Shown: positions 16,895 to 26,000 of the stretch, in pieces | How positions within the stretch are numbered: the stretch's first letter is position 1 | Layout: each line of letters starts with the position of its first letter | DNA from: Chlorobiota bacterium | Lineage (GTDB): Bacteria; Bacteroidota; Ignavibacteria; OLB7 | Direction of reading: 5' to 3' | DNA length: 64,000 nt | NCBI GenBank assembly: GCA_016710285.1 | Contig: JADJXR010000001.1 | Coordinates: forward strand, 1,054,001 to 1,118,000 | Translations under genes and position numbers: made by a program | The notes under the pieces: generated by a model | What the model saw: only the letters and a program-made list of their open reading frames with translations | What the model was told of the DNA's origin: nothing | Databases searched by the model: none

Positions 16895-17458
16895 ATGAGG
16901 CAACTGCACCGCTGGCATCTGCTGTTCCTTTCTGGACTGCTTTGCTGTTTTGCAACCACAACCCGCACGCAATCGCAGGTGCGAACAATAGAGCTGCGGG
17001 AGATGGTCCGATCGGCCGAAACGATTTTTGCCGGGCGCGTTACCGAGGTTCGCGGCGCGCTGGACGAACGGGGCGACATCGTCACCTACACCACTTTCAG
17101 CGTTGAGAACAACGTGATGAAGGCTGGCTCGATGACCATCACCATCAAGCAGTTTGGCGGGCGGTGGAACGGGCGCACCATGCTGATTCCCCACGCACGC
17201 TATTTCCAAAAAGGGGAGCGGGTGATGGTGATGCTTTACCCGGTCAGCGATTTGGGATTTACCAGCCCCGTTGGATTGTCGCAAGCGGCCTGGACCGTAA
17301 GCAATGGGATGGTGACGGGAATCACCGCCGCCAGCCTGAAGCAGATTCCGGCATTGCTGAAAAAACATGGCATTGCCCCACCCACCACATCCACCATCTC
17401 GATGCCAATTGCCACCTTCAGCGCGTTGGTGCGCGATATTCAAAAGGGGGGCCAGTAA
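16895..17458 (+). CDS. Secreted protein paired with the matrixin-type protease
   Basis: A 187-residue exported protein with a Sec signal peptide (about 1-27, Cys-containing hydrophobic core). The body is a small beta fold: E-MVRSAETIFAGRVTEV, YTTFSVENNVMKAG, ITIKQFGG, then GERVMVML. This pattern (an outlet-for-signal phrase, a transport-like VENVLKG strand, then a GGxxNG turn) is one I have seen in secreted proteins encoded next to matrixin-like proteases, but I cannot name the family. The start is the ATG at 16895; the longer frame upstream has no signal. It ends one base before the ATG of the protease, so the two are certainly co-transcribed. A role as inhibitor, substrate or partner of the protease is an inference from this pairing. 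Confidence 0.75.
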   Translation: MRQLHRWHLLFLSGLLCCFATTTRTQSQVRTIELREMVRSAETIFAGRVTEVRGALDERGDIVTYTTFSVENNVMKAGSMTITIKQFGGRWNGRTMLIPHARYFQKGERVMVMLYPVSDLGFTSPVGLSQAAWTVSNGMVTGITAASLKQIPALLKKHGIAPPTTSTISMPIATFSALVRDIQKGGQ

Positions 17459-17459
17459 G

Positions 17460-20438
17460 ATGCGATTCTTCTGCAAAGAACCTCTGGGCCAGGCAAGTTC
17501 TTCCCTTCGTTCGGGGCTTGCCATTGTTTTCCTGCTGATGGTGTCGGTTGGGGAAGCGGTGGCGGGGGGACCGTTGGGGGCCACGGGAACCACGCCGAAC
17601 ACCTATCCCGCAACGGCAATGCCGCTCATCTACAAAACCGATTTGGGAACGCTGGGAAGGTTCACCAACGTCGTCGGGAAATCCATTGCGGACTATGCGT
17701 TCCAGCAGTGGGACAACGTTACCACCGCCTCGCTCACCATCATCAACGGCGGAACGCTGGCGAACAACGTCACTTCGGCAACCGACCCCTACATCTCCGG
17801 TGTTGGCCAGTTCAACGACGGCATCAACCCCGTGGTGTTCGATAACGACGGCTCGATCACCGATTCCCGAATCGGCGTTGGCGCAAAGAACACGGTGTAC
17901 GGTTTTGCTGCTTCGGTTGGAATTGGAACCGATCTGTACGAAGGCTTCGTGATTATCAACGGCCACCTGAGCGGGACCGGATCGGCCGAGGATGAGGATC
18001 GTTTCAAGGCGGTTATCACCCACGAGGCCGGGCATTTTCTTGGAATGGCCCATTCCCAAAACGCCATGCACTCCGGCTACGCCACCATGTATCCCTCCAT
18101 CGAGTCTCTGGACCAAAAAACGTTGGAGCCGGATGACCGCGCCGCTATCTCACTTCTCTATCCAACTCCCGACTATTTAGCCAGCGTCGGCTTTATTTCC
18201 GGAGCCGTGCGGACCGGGGGGAATGAAAAAGTGAGCGGCGTGTGTGTGATTGCCGTGGACACCGCAACCGGGGATGCCTACAGCACCATTGTTGACTACT
18301 ACTCCGGCGGGCATCCGGCGTTCCAGAATCCCCCCGCGGCCAACGGGACCTTCACCATCTCAGGGTTGCCGCCGGGATATTATGCCGTGCGGGTGGAGCC
18401 GTTGTTGGAGGTCTTCACCAAAGGTTCCGCCATTGCCAGCTATCCCACGCCGATCAACACAAACACCGCGATTGAGTGGTACAACAGCACGGGGGAATCG
18501 GCCGATCTTCTGTTGGATAATTGGAATGACTTCACCCCCGTCAGGGTGCGGGCCGGCGACACCACGAAGAACGTTGCAATCTTCACCAATCAATCGGCAC
18601 TAACCACCGAGGTGACGCACCATCAGGGAGGATTGGGAAGTTACTTGGAGCTTCCGGTCCCGGGAGCCAATATCACCAGCTACGCCAACCGTTTCACCGC
18701 CCCCACAAACGGATCGTTGGTGGGGATGAAACTCCTGTTCCTTTCCCCATCGGTCACGCCGGTTGGCGGGTCCTTCACCGTGACGGTCTATTCCAACAAG
18801 GCGGGAAGTTTGGCGGGGATTCCGAACAACGTGCTGGGCACGGTGACGATCCCGTACAAGTATCTGATGGGCAATCAAGAAAATGAGATTTGGCTGCGGG
18901 GGATTGGCGCGCCGGTCAACTTCAACGCTGGCGAGGAATTCCACATTGCCGTTACCAACAGCTTGGGAACGTTGGTGATCCCCACCGACGACGGCAGCAA
19001 CACGCAAAACCGAAGCAGCTACAAAACCATAAGCGGCTGGAAAAATTTCCCCGATGGAGTTCCCGGCGGCACGGGCGTGACAATCTGGATGACCGCTGTT
19101 TATACCACCGTCACCGCTGGGTCCCCGCAGGCGGCGTTGAACGCTTCGCCAAACCCCGTCAACTTTGGGACCACCCGCCCGAACAAACCGGTGGAGCAAT
19201 CGCTGACGATCAGCAACCCAGGGACCGCAACGCTGAACGTGACATCGGCAACCATCAGCGGGGTGAATCAATCGGAGTTCAGCATTGTGGGGGGGGGCGC
19301 GCCATTCAGCGTCAACAAAGGGGAAAGCCACCAACTTACCCTGCGGTTCAATCCAACAACCAACGGAAGCAGCCGCTCGGCAATGCTGACGCTGGCAAGC
19401 AACGCGCCAGGCTCGCCACTTGGGATTCAGCTGAACGGAAGCGCGGGCTTGGCGGTGGCGCAGGAGGCATTATCGGTGATTGATCTGAAAGAGCGGAGGG
19501 TTGGCGCAACAGCGATGGTAGATACCGTGGTCCTGCAGAACACCGGCAACGACACCTTGCGGATCAGCGAAATCGCCACCACCGGAGCCGATTCCGCGCG
19601 GCTGCGGTACTTCGGCGCGAAAAGCGTGCTGGTTGCCCCGGGGACCACGCTGAAATTGCGGGTGAGATTTGACCCACAGGAGCGGCGGCGATATTCTTCC
19701 ACCATCCGGCTAACCCACGACGACACCACAGGCTTCAGCGAGTTCGCGGTGTTTGGGACCGGGGTGGCCGGAATCGCCAGTGCCGAACGCGACACGTTAA
19801 TCTTCCCCCGAACAGCGGTGCAATCTTCCTACGACTCGGCCTACTCCATCACCAACACCGGGGATTATCCGTTGACGATCACCGCGCTGGGCCTGAACGG
19901 GGCCGACAAATCGGCGTTTGCGATCATCACCCAGCCAACCATCCCGCTGACGTTGCAGCCGGGCCAGACGCTTTCCGTTCCGATTCGCTACACCCCCGAT
20001 GCGGACCGCCGCCACATCGCGCAGCTTCGGCTATCCCACAACGGCCTTGCTTCGCCAACTGACTTCACGGTGATTGGCTACGGGCCAACGGTGAGCGGGG
20101 TCCATGATGGGACAATTGGAGATGGAACAATCGGAACCGAAATCGCTACCGGCGGGACCATTCTGCGGCTGCTTCCCGTCTCGGGAAATCCGGTGCGCGA
20201 GGCCATCAACGTGCGGGTTAGCATCCGCGGGGCCGGGACCGCTACGGGGCAACTCAGCCTTGTTGATCTGTCGGGCAAAACGATGCTCCACCCAATCCCT
20301 TTCTCCTTTGCCGGAGCGGGGACCGAGCGGATTGAGCAGCTGCGAATCGGGCTGGATGGAGTTCCCTCCGGAGCCTACCAATTGCTGCTGCGAACATCAC
20401 ACGGAGCAGCGGCCCAGCGGGTAGTGGTGGCGCGGTAG
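17460..20438 (+). CDS. Matrixin-type zinc metalloprotease with T9SS sorting domain
   Basis: A 992-residue secreted protein with a signal peptide to about residue 36 (EAVAGG). The metzincin zinc site HEAGHFLGMAH has its three histidines at 188, 192 and 198, and a Met-turn TMYPSI follows. Next is a carboxypeptidase-regulatory-like beta domain (ISGAVRTGG..., FTISGLPPGYYAVRVEP; about 242-330) and a region of unknown fold. Two or more immunoglobulin-like repeats of the ASPM/SPD-2 'choice-of-anchor' type come next (NFGTTRPNKPVEQSLTISNP, from about 560). The last about 90 residues look like a T9SS type A sorting domain (SGNPVREAINVRV, LSLVDLSGKTM, VPSGAYQLLL, QRVVVAR). The protein is thus predicted to cross the outer membrane by T9SS and stay on the surface or be released. 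It starts one base after the preceding gene. Confidence 0.88.
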   Translation: MRFFCKEPLGQASSSLRSGLAIVFLLMVSVGEAVAGGPLGATGTTPNTYPATAMPLIYKTDLGTLGRFTNVVGKSIADYAFQQWDNVTTASLTIINGGTLANNVTSATDPYISGVGQFNDGINPVVFDNDGSITDSRIGVGAKNTVYGFAASVGIGTDLYEGFVIINGHLSGTGSAEDEDRFKAVITHEAGHFLGMAHSQNAMHSGYATMYPSIESLDQKTLEPDDRAAISLLYPTPDYLASVGFISGAVRTGGNEKVSGVCVIAVDTATGDAYSTIVDYYSGGHPAFQNPPAANGTFTISGLPPGYYAVRVEPLLEVFTKGSAIASYPTPINTNTAIEWYNSTGESADLLLDNWNDFTPVRVRAGDTTKNVAIFTNQSALTTEVTHHQGGLGSYLELPVPGANITSYANRFTAPTNGSLVGMKLLFLSPSVTPVGGSFTVTVYSNKAGSLAGIPNNVLGTVTIPYKYLMGNQENEIWLRGIGAPVNFNAGEEFHIAVTNSLGTLVIPTDDGSNTQNRSSYKTISGWKNFPDGVPGGTGVTIWMTAVYTTVTAGSPQAALNASPNPVNFGTTRPNKPVEQSLTISNPGTATLNVTSATISGVNQSEFSIVGGGAPFSVNKGESHQLTLRFNPTTNGSSRSAMLTLASNAPGSPLGIQLNGSAGLAVAQEALSVIDLKERRVGATAMVDTVVLQNTGNDTLRISEIATTGADSARLRYFGAKSVLVAPGTTLKLRVRFDPQERRRYSSTIRLTHDDTTGFSEFAVFGTGVAGIASAERDTLIFPRTAVQSSYDSAYSITNTGDYPLTITALGLNGADKSAFAIITQPTIPLTLQPGQTLSVPIRYTPDADRRHIAQLRLSHNGLASPTDFTVIGYGPTVSGVHDGTIGDGTIGTEIATGGTILRLLPVSGNPVREAINVRVSIRGAGTATGQLSLVDLSGKTMLHPIPFSFAGAGTERIEQLRIGLDGVPSGAYQLLLRTSHGAAAQRVVVAR

Positions 20439-20787
20439 CCGCCCCGACCTCAGTTACGGGATTGCCGCCTCCTCCAATTCTGGCAGAGGTGGTGTGAGGT
20501 TGAGTGAGAAAACCATCAACAGCACCAACCCTTTTCCCCCCAGCATTGGGGGGACGCTTCGTCGCTTGCGGCGAAGCAGGGGGGCGCGACGGCAACGCAT
20601 GCGGGGGCTTCGATGGATAACAGAAAACACCGCCCGTTCCGCCGCTCCCCCGAACCCACCCCACCCTGTCGGGCACCCCTCCGATGGAGGGGAACGATTC
20701 GGGAGGGTTGGGTGGGATTGAGACGGGAAATGATGGAGCCATCCCGCCCCCTTCCCCACGCCGGCAATCCTACTTTGGTGAACTCCA
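20439..20787. repeat. Intergenic gap with GC-rich palindromic repeats
   Basis: No gene is visible. The gap contains a perfect palindrome-like element CCCCCC-agcatt-GGGGGG (20536-20553), flanked by GC-rich direct and inverted pieces such as CACCCCTCCGATGGAGGGG (about 20678-20696). The core CCCCCAGCATTGG recurs at 43361-43373, so it is part of a dispersed repeat family rather than a unique terminator. Confidence 0.6.
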
Positions 20788-21345
20788 ATGGAACTGCAAA
20801 CCGCTCACCTTCTGCTTCGCCCTTATTCCGTGGCGGACATTGCGCCGCTGCATCGGCTTTGGACGAACGAGGGGGTGCGGCGGTATCTGTGGGATGGCGC
20901 GGTTGTTCCGCTGGAACGTGCTGCCCAGGTTGTACGCAGCAGCATTGAAGAATGGGAGATTTACGGTTTTGGGCAGTGGTGCGTGTGCGATTGCCACAGC
21001 GGGGAGCTTATCGGGTTTTGCGGTTTCCGCCGCGATGAACCTGGGATGCCGCCGGAACTGATCTACGGACTTCATCCCGACTGGTGGGGGCGTGGCCTTG
21101 CTACCGAATCGGCCCGGGCCGCGCTGGCGTTCGGATTCCAGCAAAAAAATTTCAGCGCGGTGTGGGCCATCACGGACCCGCCGAACGTGAAGTCCGTTGC
21201 GGTGCTGCGGCGGCTTGGCATGGCGTTTCAGCGCCGCGGCCTGCTGCATGGCCTGGAGACGTTGTTCTACCGATTAACGAAAGCGGAGTGGGAGCGGGAA
21301 AACGCCCGCTCCCTTCCATCCCCCCCGCCTACCGATACTCAATAA
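20788..21345 (+). CDS. GNAT-family N-acetyltransferase (RimJ/RimL-like)
   Basis: A 185-residue acetyl-CoA-dependent acyltransferase, similar in layout to ribosomal-protein alanine acetyltransferases. It opens with the typical MELQTAHLLLRPYSVADI. The acetyl-CoA binding segment is HPDWWGRGLATESARAALAFGF (about 95-116), followed by the usual beta4-alpha4 NVKSVAVLRRLGM. The substrate may be a protein N-terminus, an amino sugar or an antibiotic-like amine. The 3' end overlaps the convergent CHAP hydrolase gene by 17 bases. Confidence 0.88.
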   Translation: MELQTAHLLLRPYSVADIAPLHRLWTNEGVRRYLWDGAVVPLERAAQVVRSSIEEWEIYGFGQWCVCDCHSGELIGFCGFRRDEPGMPPELIYGLHPDWWGRGLATESARAALAFGFQQKNFSAVWAITDPPNVKSVAVLRRLGMAFQRRGLLHGLETLFYRLTKAEWERENARSLPSPPPTDTQ

Positions 21346-22093
21346 ATCCCTTGTTGATGGACTTGATGCTCCGCCCGGTGCGGCGGAACACACCGATTCC
21401 ATTGCGCGAGCCTTCTTTGTTCGTGTTCCCTTCAATCGTCACCAGCATCCCTCCGTGCACGCTTTCCACCAACCCTGTGTGCCCAAGCCCTCCGCCGTGG
21501 CTGATGATAAAAATCATCCCGGGCTTTACCAGCCCCGGGTTGTCGGCGGCTTCCTTCGTGGTGATGCAGCGGGTGCCGGCGGCGCGGGCGGCGTTCCAGT
21601 GGGCCATCACTCCTGCGGTTTTCACCAACGGGTTGTTCTTCTTCAGTTGTTCGGCGGCTTGTTGGTAGCACCAATAGACAAACGCCATGCACCAAAAATA
21701 TCCCGGCCCCAAGCCCACGCTGGCCAAGTAGGCATTCACCTCGGGACCTTTGTTGGACCCAAGCGGATTTTCCAAAACCCCAAGTTGGCTTTTGGCGGCG
21801 GCAATTGCTGCGGTGGCAAGGGGTGATTTGTTGGTTTCCACCACCGGCACTTTTTCCTGGCCGAACAACGCTGCCCACGTCACCGCCCCAACCTCACCAT
21901 CGGCCACCAGTGGGTTTCCGTTTTGGTCGGTGAATCGGGTTTGGAACAGCTTCACGGCCGCCAACGTTTTGGGGCCGAAATCGCCATCCACTTCCAGCGG
22001 GCCGCAGCCGCGGGCGTTCAGCTCTTTCTGGATTGCGCGGACGATCTTTCCATCCTTCTCCCCTTTCTTGATAACACGTTTTGGATAGTTCAT
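21329..22093 (-). CDS. Cell-wall hydrolase: peptidoglycan-binding plus CHAP amidase/peptidase
   Basis: A 254-residue protein. Residues about 12-80 match a PG_binding_1 domain (VRAIQKELNARGCGPLEVDGDFGPKTLAAVKLFQ). Residues about 115-254 are a CHAP domain with catalytic Cys in the YFWCMAFVYWC motif and His in GLGHTGLVE. No signal peptide is visible at the ATG at 22093, as in phage endolysins, although the upstream frame (to 22180) encodes a hydrophobic stretch and cannot be excluded. A weak ribosome-binding site (GAGGG) precedes 22093. No holin or other phage genes are near, so either a domesticated lysin or a housekeeping hydrolase is possible. The 3' end overlaps the convergent acetyltransferase gene. 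Confidence 0.85.
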   Translation of the reverse strand: MNYPKRVIKKGEKDGKIVRAIQKELNARGCGPLEVDGDFGPKTLAAVKLFQTRFTDQNGNPLVADGEVGAVTWAALFGQEKVPVVETNKSPLATAAIAAAKSQLGVLENPLGSNKGPEVNAYLASVGLGPGYFWCMAFVYWCYQQAAEQLKKNNPLVKTAGVMAHWNAARAAGTRCITTKEAADNPGLVKPGMIFIISHGGGLGHTGLVESVHGGMLVTIEGNTNKEGSRNGIGVFRRTGRSIKSINKGFIEYR

Positions 22094-22235
22094 GGTGATA
22101 CCCTCACGACAGACAATTAGGTTAAAAAAACGGGTGCAGTGGGCCAGCCGCAACCTACGGTGGCAAAAAGGGACCGCCAAGAGTTGTGGAGATTTTTTCT
22201 TGAAGGTTTTGGGAGATTTTTCAGGAGAACTCCCG

Positions 22236-22558
22236 CTTATTGCTCAGTGAGTAGCCTGGCATCGGTCGCCCTGAAGGGGCAGGCTATCATAGCCCAGGGC
22301 AGCGCCCTGGGAATCCTCCCCCAAACATTCCACCGCCCTGAAGGGGCAACCTAAAGGGACAACCCCATTCATCCATCAATCGTGCAGAGACCGTGCCCAT
22401 TGGAAATTCATACCCTCAACAACATCTCTAACCGGATCGAGGTCGCCCCTTCAGGGCTGGTGTTGCACGGGGTTGGTTCTTTTCCCAGGGCGATGCCCTG
22501 GGCTAGCATCGGTCGCCCTTTCAGGGCTGATGGTGGTTCTTATTGCTCGGTGAGTAGC
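22236..22558. repeat. About 320-bp element bounded by direct repeats and packed with palindromes
   Basis: The sequences at 22236-22255 and 22539-22558 are 20-base direct repeats with 19 identities (CTTATTGCTCrGTGAGTAGC). Between them lie several copies of the GCCCTGAAGGGGC / GCCCCTTCAGGGC palindrome and of a CCCAGGGC-GCCCTGGG palindrome, in both orientations, together with GCATCGGTCGCCCT. No open frame is plausible. This layout resembles REP/REPIN clusters or a non-autonomous mobile unit. Confidence 0.65.
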
Positions 22559-23016
22559 TATGAAAAGAGTGCGATTTTTATAAAAAGGTGCAGATGGGTT
22601 CTTTCTTGCACCTCAGCTGGTCAATCTCACTATGCATTGAGATTATGCAACCCCTCATAAGCACTCAGCATTTCCCTAACTCTTCACCAAGCAATAATGC
22701 GCCACCGATGCTACCGATCATGCCAACTGATGCTGTGACTTTGCGGGAAACGATGCTATTCAGATTCTACCTTTGCCCGTAAGGTACAGGGACACCATCC
22801 GCAGATCTGCATCCTCAGATAGGCTTGGGAGTTTCCCATCTCAACAACAACTCAGCTTCGACGGTGATTTGCGATTCTGCGCTCCCATTGTGGGTAGTTG
22901 CATAAGGATCAGCTTCCTACCATTCTTGTAGCCTGTCCGGACAGGGCGAAAAGGGATGGTTCTGGCGTGCAAGAACCGCACTCATTTCCGCACAAAGCCA
23001 ACCTGCCCATCATTTT
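22559..23016. other. Upstream region of the second giant fibre gene, with two palindromes
   Basis: No convincing gene. The frame at 22588-22782 is short and has no recognisable features. Two hairpins sit close to the fibre gene: the 14-base palindrome CCTGTCCGGACAGG (22932-22945) and GGTTCT-AGAACC (22958-22977, loop of eight). They may be an operator or a transcription-attenuation structure. No TAnnTTTG element was found immediately before the ATG. Confidence 0.45.
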
Positions 23017-26000
23017 ATGAACTGCTCAACAACGTGGTGCGTTGCACCGCGCAGGATTCATCTTGCCCAAACCGTTTTCCTGTTTCTTCTTCTTGCTGCC
23101 TTCCAGCCACTGCTTGCTCAGCTGTATCCCACCCCCGCCCCGGCACCAATGGTGGATATTCATGGCCACATGGGGGTTGGAACTCTCCGCCCCGATTCTT
23201 CCTCCATCCTTGATGTTTTCTCCACCGCCAGTGGCTTCCTGTTGCCGCGCATGAACACCGCCCAGCGGGACCAAATCGCCGGCAATCGCCCGGCAAAAGG
23301 GCTGATGATTTACAACTCCCAGAACGACCGCTGCGAAATCAACATCGGCACCAAAGAACGCCCGCGCTGGGTCCCGTGCCAGATGGTTGACACCAGCGGA
23401 AGCCTGGTTATCACCGGCCCAGTTAGCCCCAACGGCGACCCCGGCGACCCTGGCGATCTGTTCGTCTCGCAAGGTCCCAACAATCCTCCAATTTGGCTTG
23501 AGCCTGAAGCTGCGGTTCCCGCGTGGTTTCTGCGTGGCAACGCGAACACCAACCCGGGCACCGGAACCGGACAGAACTTTATGGGAACCCGCGACGACCG
23601 CGACGTGGTGTTTGCCACCGGCGGGACCGAGCGGGGAAGATTCCTAAGCCCAACGAACGGCGGCGGATTTTCCATCACCGGACCATTTCGCCCCGGGGGG
23701 AACGCCGGGACCGCAGGAATGGCACTGGTCTCCTCCGGTTCAAGCGCGCCGCCAACGTGGCAGGTGGTTCCGTTCTTGCCGGTCGGCACGCGGAACTTCT
23801 CCACACTTTCGTGGGATAGCGTTGCGGGGGCGTGGGTGGAGAACACGAATCTTACCAGCAACCCCACCAACGGCAACACCGACGTCAACGGAAACTTGAA
23901 CGTTGACGGGAACACCACGCTGAACGGAACCACCGTCTCCATCCCGAACGTTCCGAACGTCACCAGTGGGACTGAAGTGGTGATTACCGATGCTTCCGGG
24001 AACGTCCAAACCATCAACGTCAACAACCTTATCGGCAACGCTACGCTGACGCAAAACGCCATTTGGGTGGGCGATGCAAGCAACAATCCTGCGGAGCTTC
24101 TTTCAACAAATACGCAAGGTGCGGTGCTGGTGCAAAACGCCAGCGGCTCGCCAATCTGGACCGCGCCCGCGGCCTCGCCATTCTGGGCTTTGAACGGCAA
24201 CAGCGGGACCAATCCGGCAAACAACTTTGTGGGAACCACCGATGCTTCGGACCTGGTGTTCCGCACCGCGAACACACCGCGAATGCGGCTTGGGCAGGGC
24301 GCGACCGACAACGTGGTCAGCATCTTCGGAACGCCCGATGCCGTTGTTGGCAACACCAGCGCAAGCACCGTGTGGGACCTGCGCATTGCTGGCGACGTGT
24401 ATGCCAGCGGCATCTACAAATCGGGCGGCTCGCTTTGGATGGATGGCCGCAACGCAGCGCAAAACCAAGTCACCAGCGACAACACCCTTTGGATGACCAC
24501 CCGCGGCGCGACCAACGCGTTGGAGCTTCATGTGGATGAGCTTGGGTCCGCAGCTCAGGGTCGCCGCAGGGTGATGCGGTACGAGCCGAACAACACCAGC
24601 GCGAACATCATTGGCGGGTTCAACGGAAACAACGTGACCAGCGGCGTGGTTGGCGCAACCATTTCCGGCGGCGGAAGCAACGGAGCCGCCAACACCGCGA
24701 CCGACAACTTTGGAACCATTGCCGGCGGCGAAGGGAACCGCACCGGCGACGCAGCCGGAACCACCGCCGACGCACGCTACGCAACGGTAAGTGGTGGATT
24801 AAGCAACACCGCAGCGGGGGAGAATTCCACCATTGCCGGCGGCTATCTAAACACCGCATCGGGGCCGAACAGCACCATTGGGGGCGGGCGGCAAAACCAG
24901 GCAAGCGACGTCACCACAACAATCGGCGGGGGGGCGCAGAACCGGGCAACGAACAACAACGCGGTGGTTGCCGGTGGTTCGGGGAATCTTGCCAGCGGGA
25001 ACAGCTCGGCCATTGGCGGCGGAGCAAGCAACCAAGCCACCAGCACCAACACCACAATCCCCGGCGGCGTAAGCAACACCGCCACGGTGTTGAACGCCAC
25101 CGTTGGGGGGGGAAGCTCGAACGATGCAACTGCCGAGGCAGCAACAATCGCTGGCGGAGCCGACAACGCGGCAGCGGGTGGGGGATCGTTTATTGGTGGG
25201 GGAAGTTCTAACAATGCGTCTGGCACAAGCAGCACCATCGCGGGTGGAGCCGGCAATGGAGCGTCAGGAGAAGGTGCTGCGGTAGCTGGTGGAGTGAACA
25301 ACATTGCTTCCTCACAGTATGCTTCTATTGGTGGCGGAACACAAAACCGTGCAAGCGGAAGTGCCAGTTTCATCGGCGCAGGAGTGGCCAATACTACGGC
25401 TGGATACCGGAGCGTAATTGTAGGAGGGGAGCAGAACATTATTACGGCAGCGGGTGATCGAGCAATAATTAGCGGCGGTTCACAGAACTCTATCACCGGA
25501 GCATTTTCCACGATTGGTGGTGGCGTGCAGAACCTTAATCAAGGGGAATACTCAGTAATTGCTGGAGGTCGCTCCGACACCATCGTTGCTCCATCCGACA
25601 ATTCTACCATCAGCGGAGGGTACAACAATGTTGCGACTAACTCTTACTCCACTATTAGTGGTGGTTCAGGCAACAGAGCACTCGCCCTATCAAGCACTAT
25701 TGCTGGAGGAGATGGGAACCAAGCGAGCGGACGGTGGAGCAGCATCAGTGGCGGGCAAAACAACGCCGTTGCCAGTGACCACGCCATAGTTGCTGGCGGG
25801 AATGGGAACCGCATATCAGGACAATTTTCAGGCATCTTGGGCGGCGACCGCGACACAGTGCTTGGCCCCAACAGCACGATTGGCGGGGGAAGGCTCAACA
25901 AGATCATCGCCACCGCCGATTTCAGCGCGATTGGTGGAGGGCAGAACAACCGTATCAACAACGGCAACAGTGTCATTGCCGGTGGCAGCGGCAATATCAT

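Noticed and set aside
21329..22093. Prophage remnant around the CHAP hydrolase
   Set aside because: No holin, integrase, capsid or tail genes are nearby; one lysin-like gene is not enough.
22588..22782. 64-codon frame between repeats and the second fibre gene
   Set aside because: No ribosome-binding site, no homology I recognise, and irregular composition.
24843..25511. Pro-rich minus-strand frames across the fibre genes (also in the 8-9 kb region)
   Set aside because: They are complements of repeated Gly-Asn codons of the fibre genes and change with repeat number; no signal or start context.
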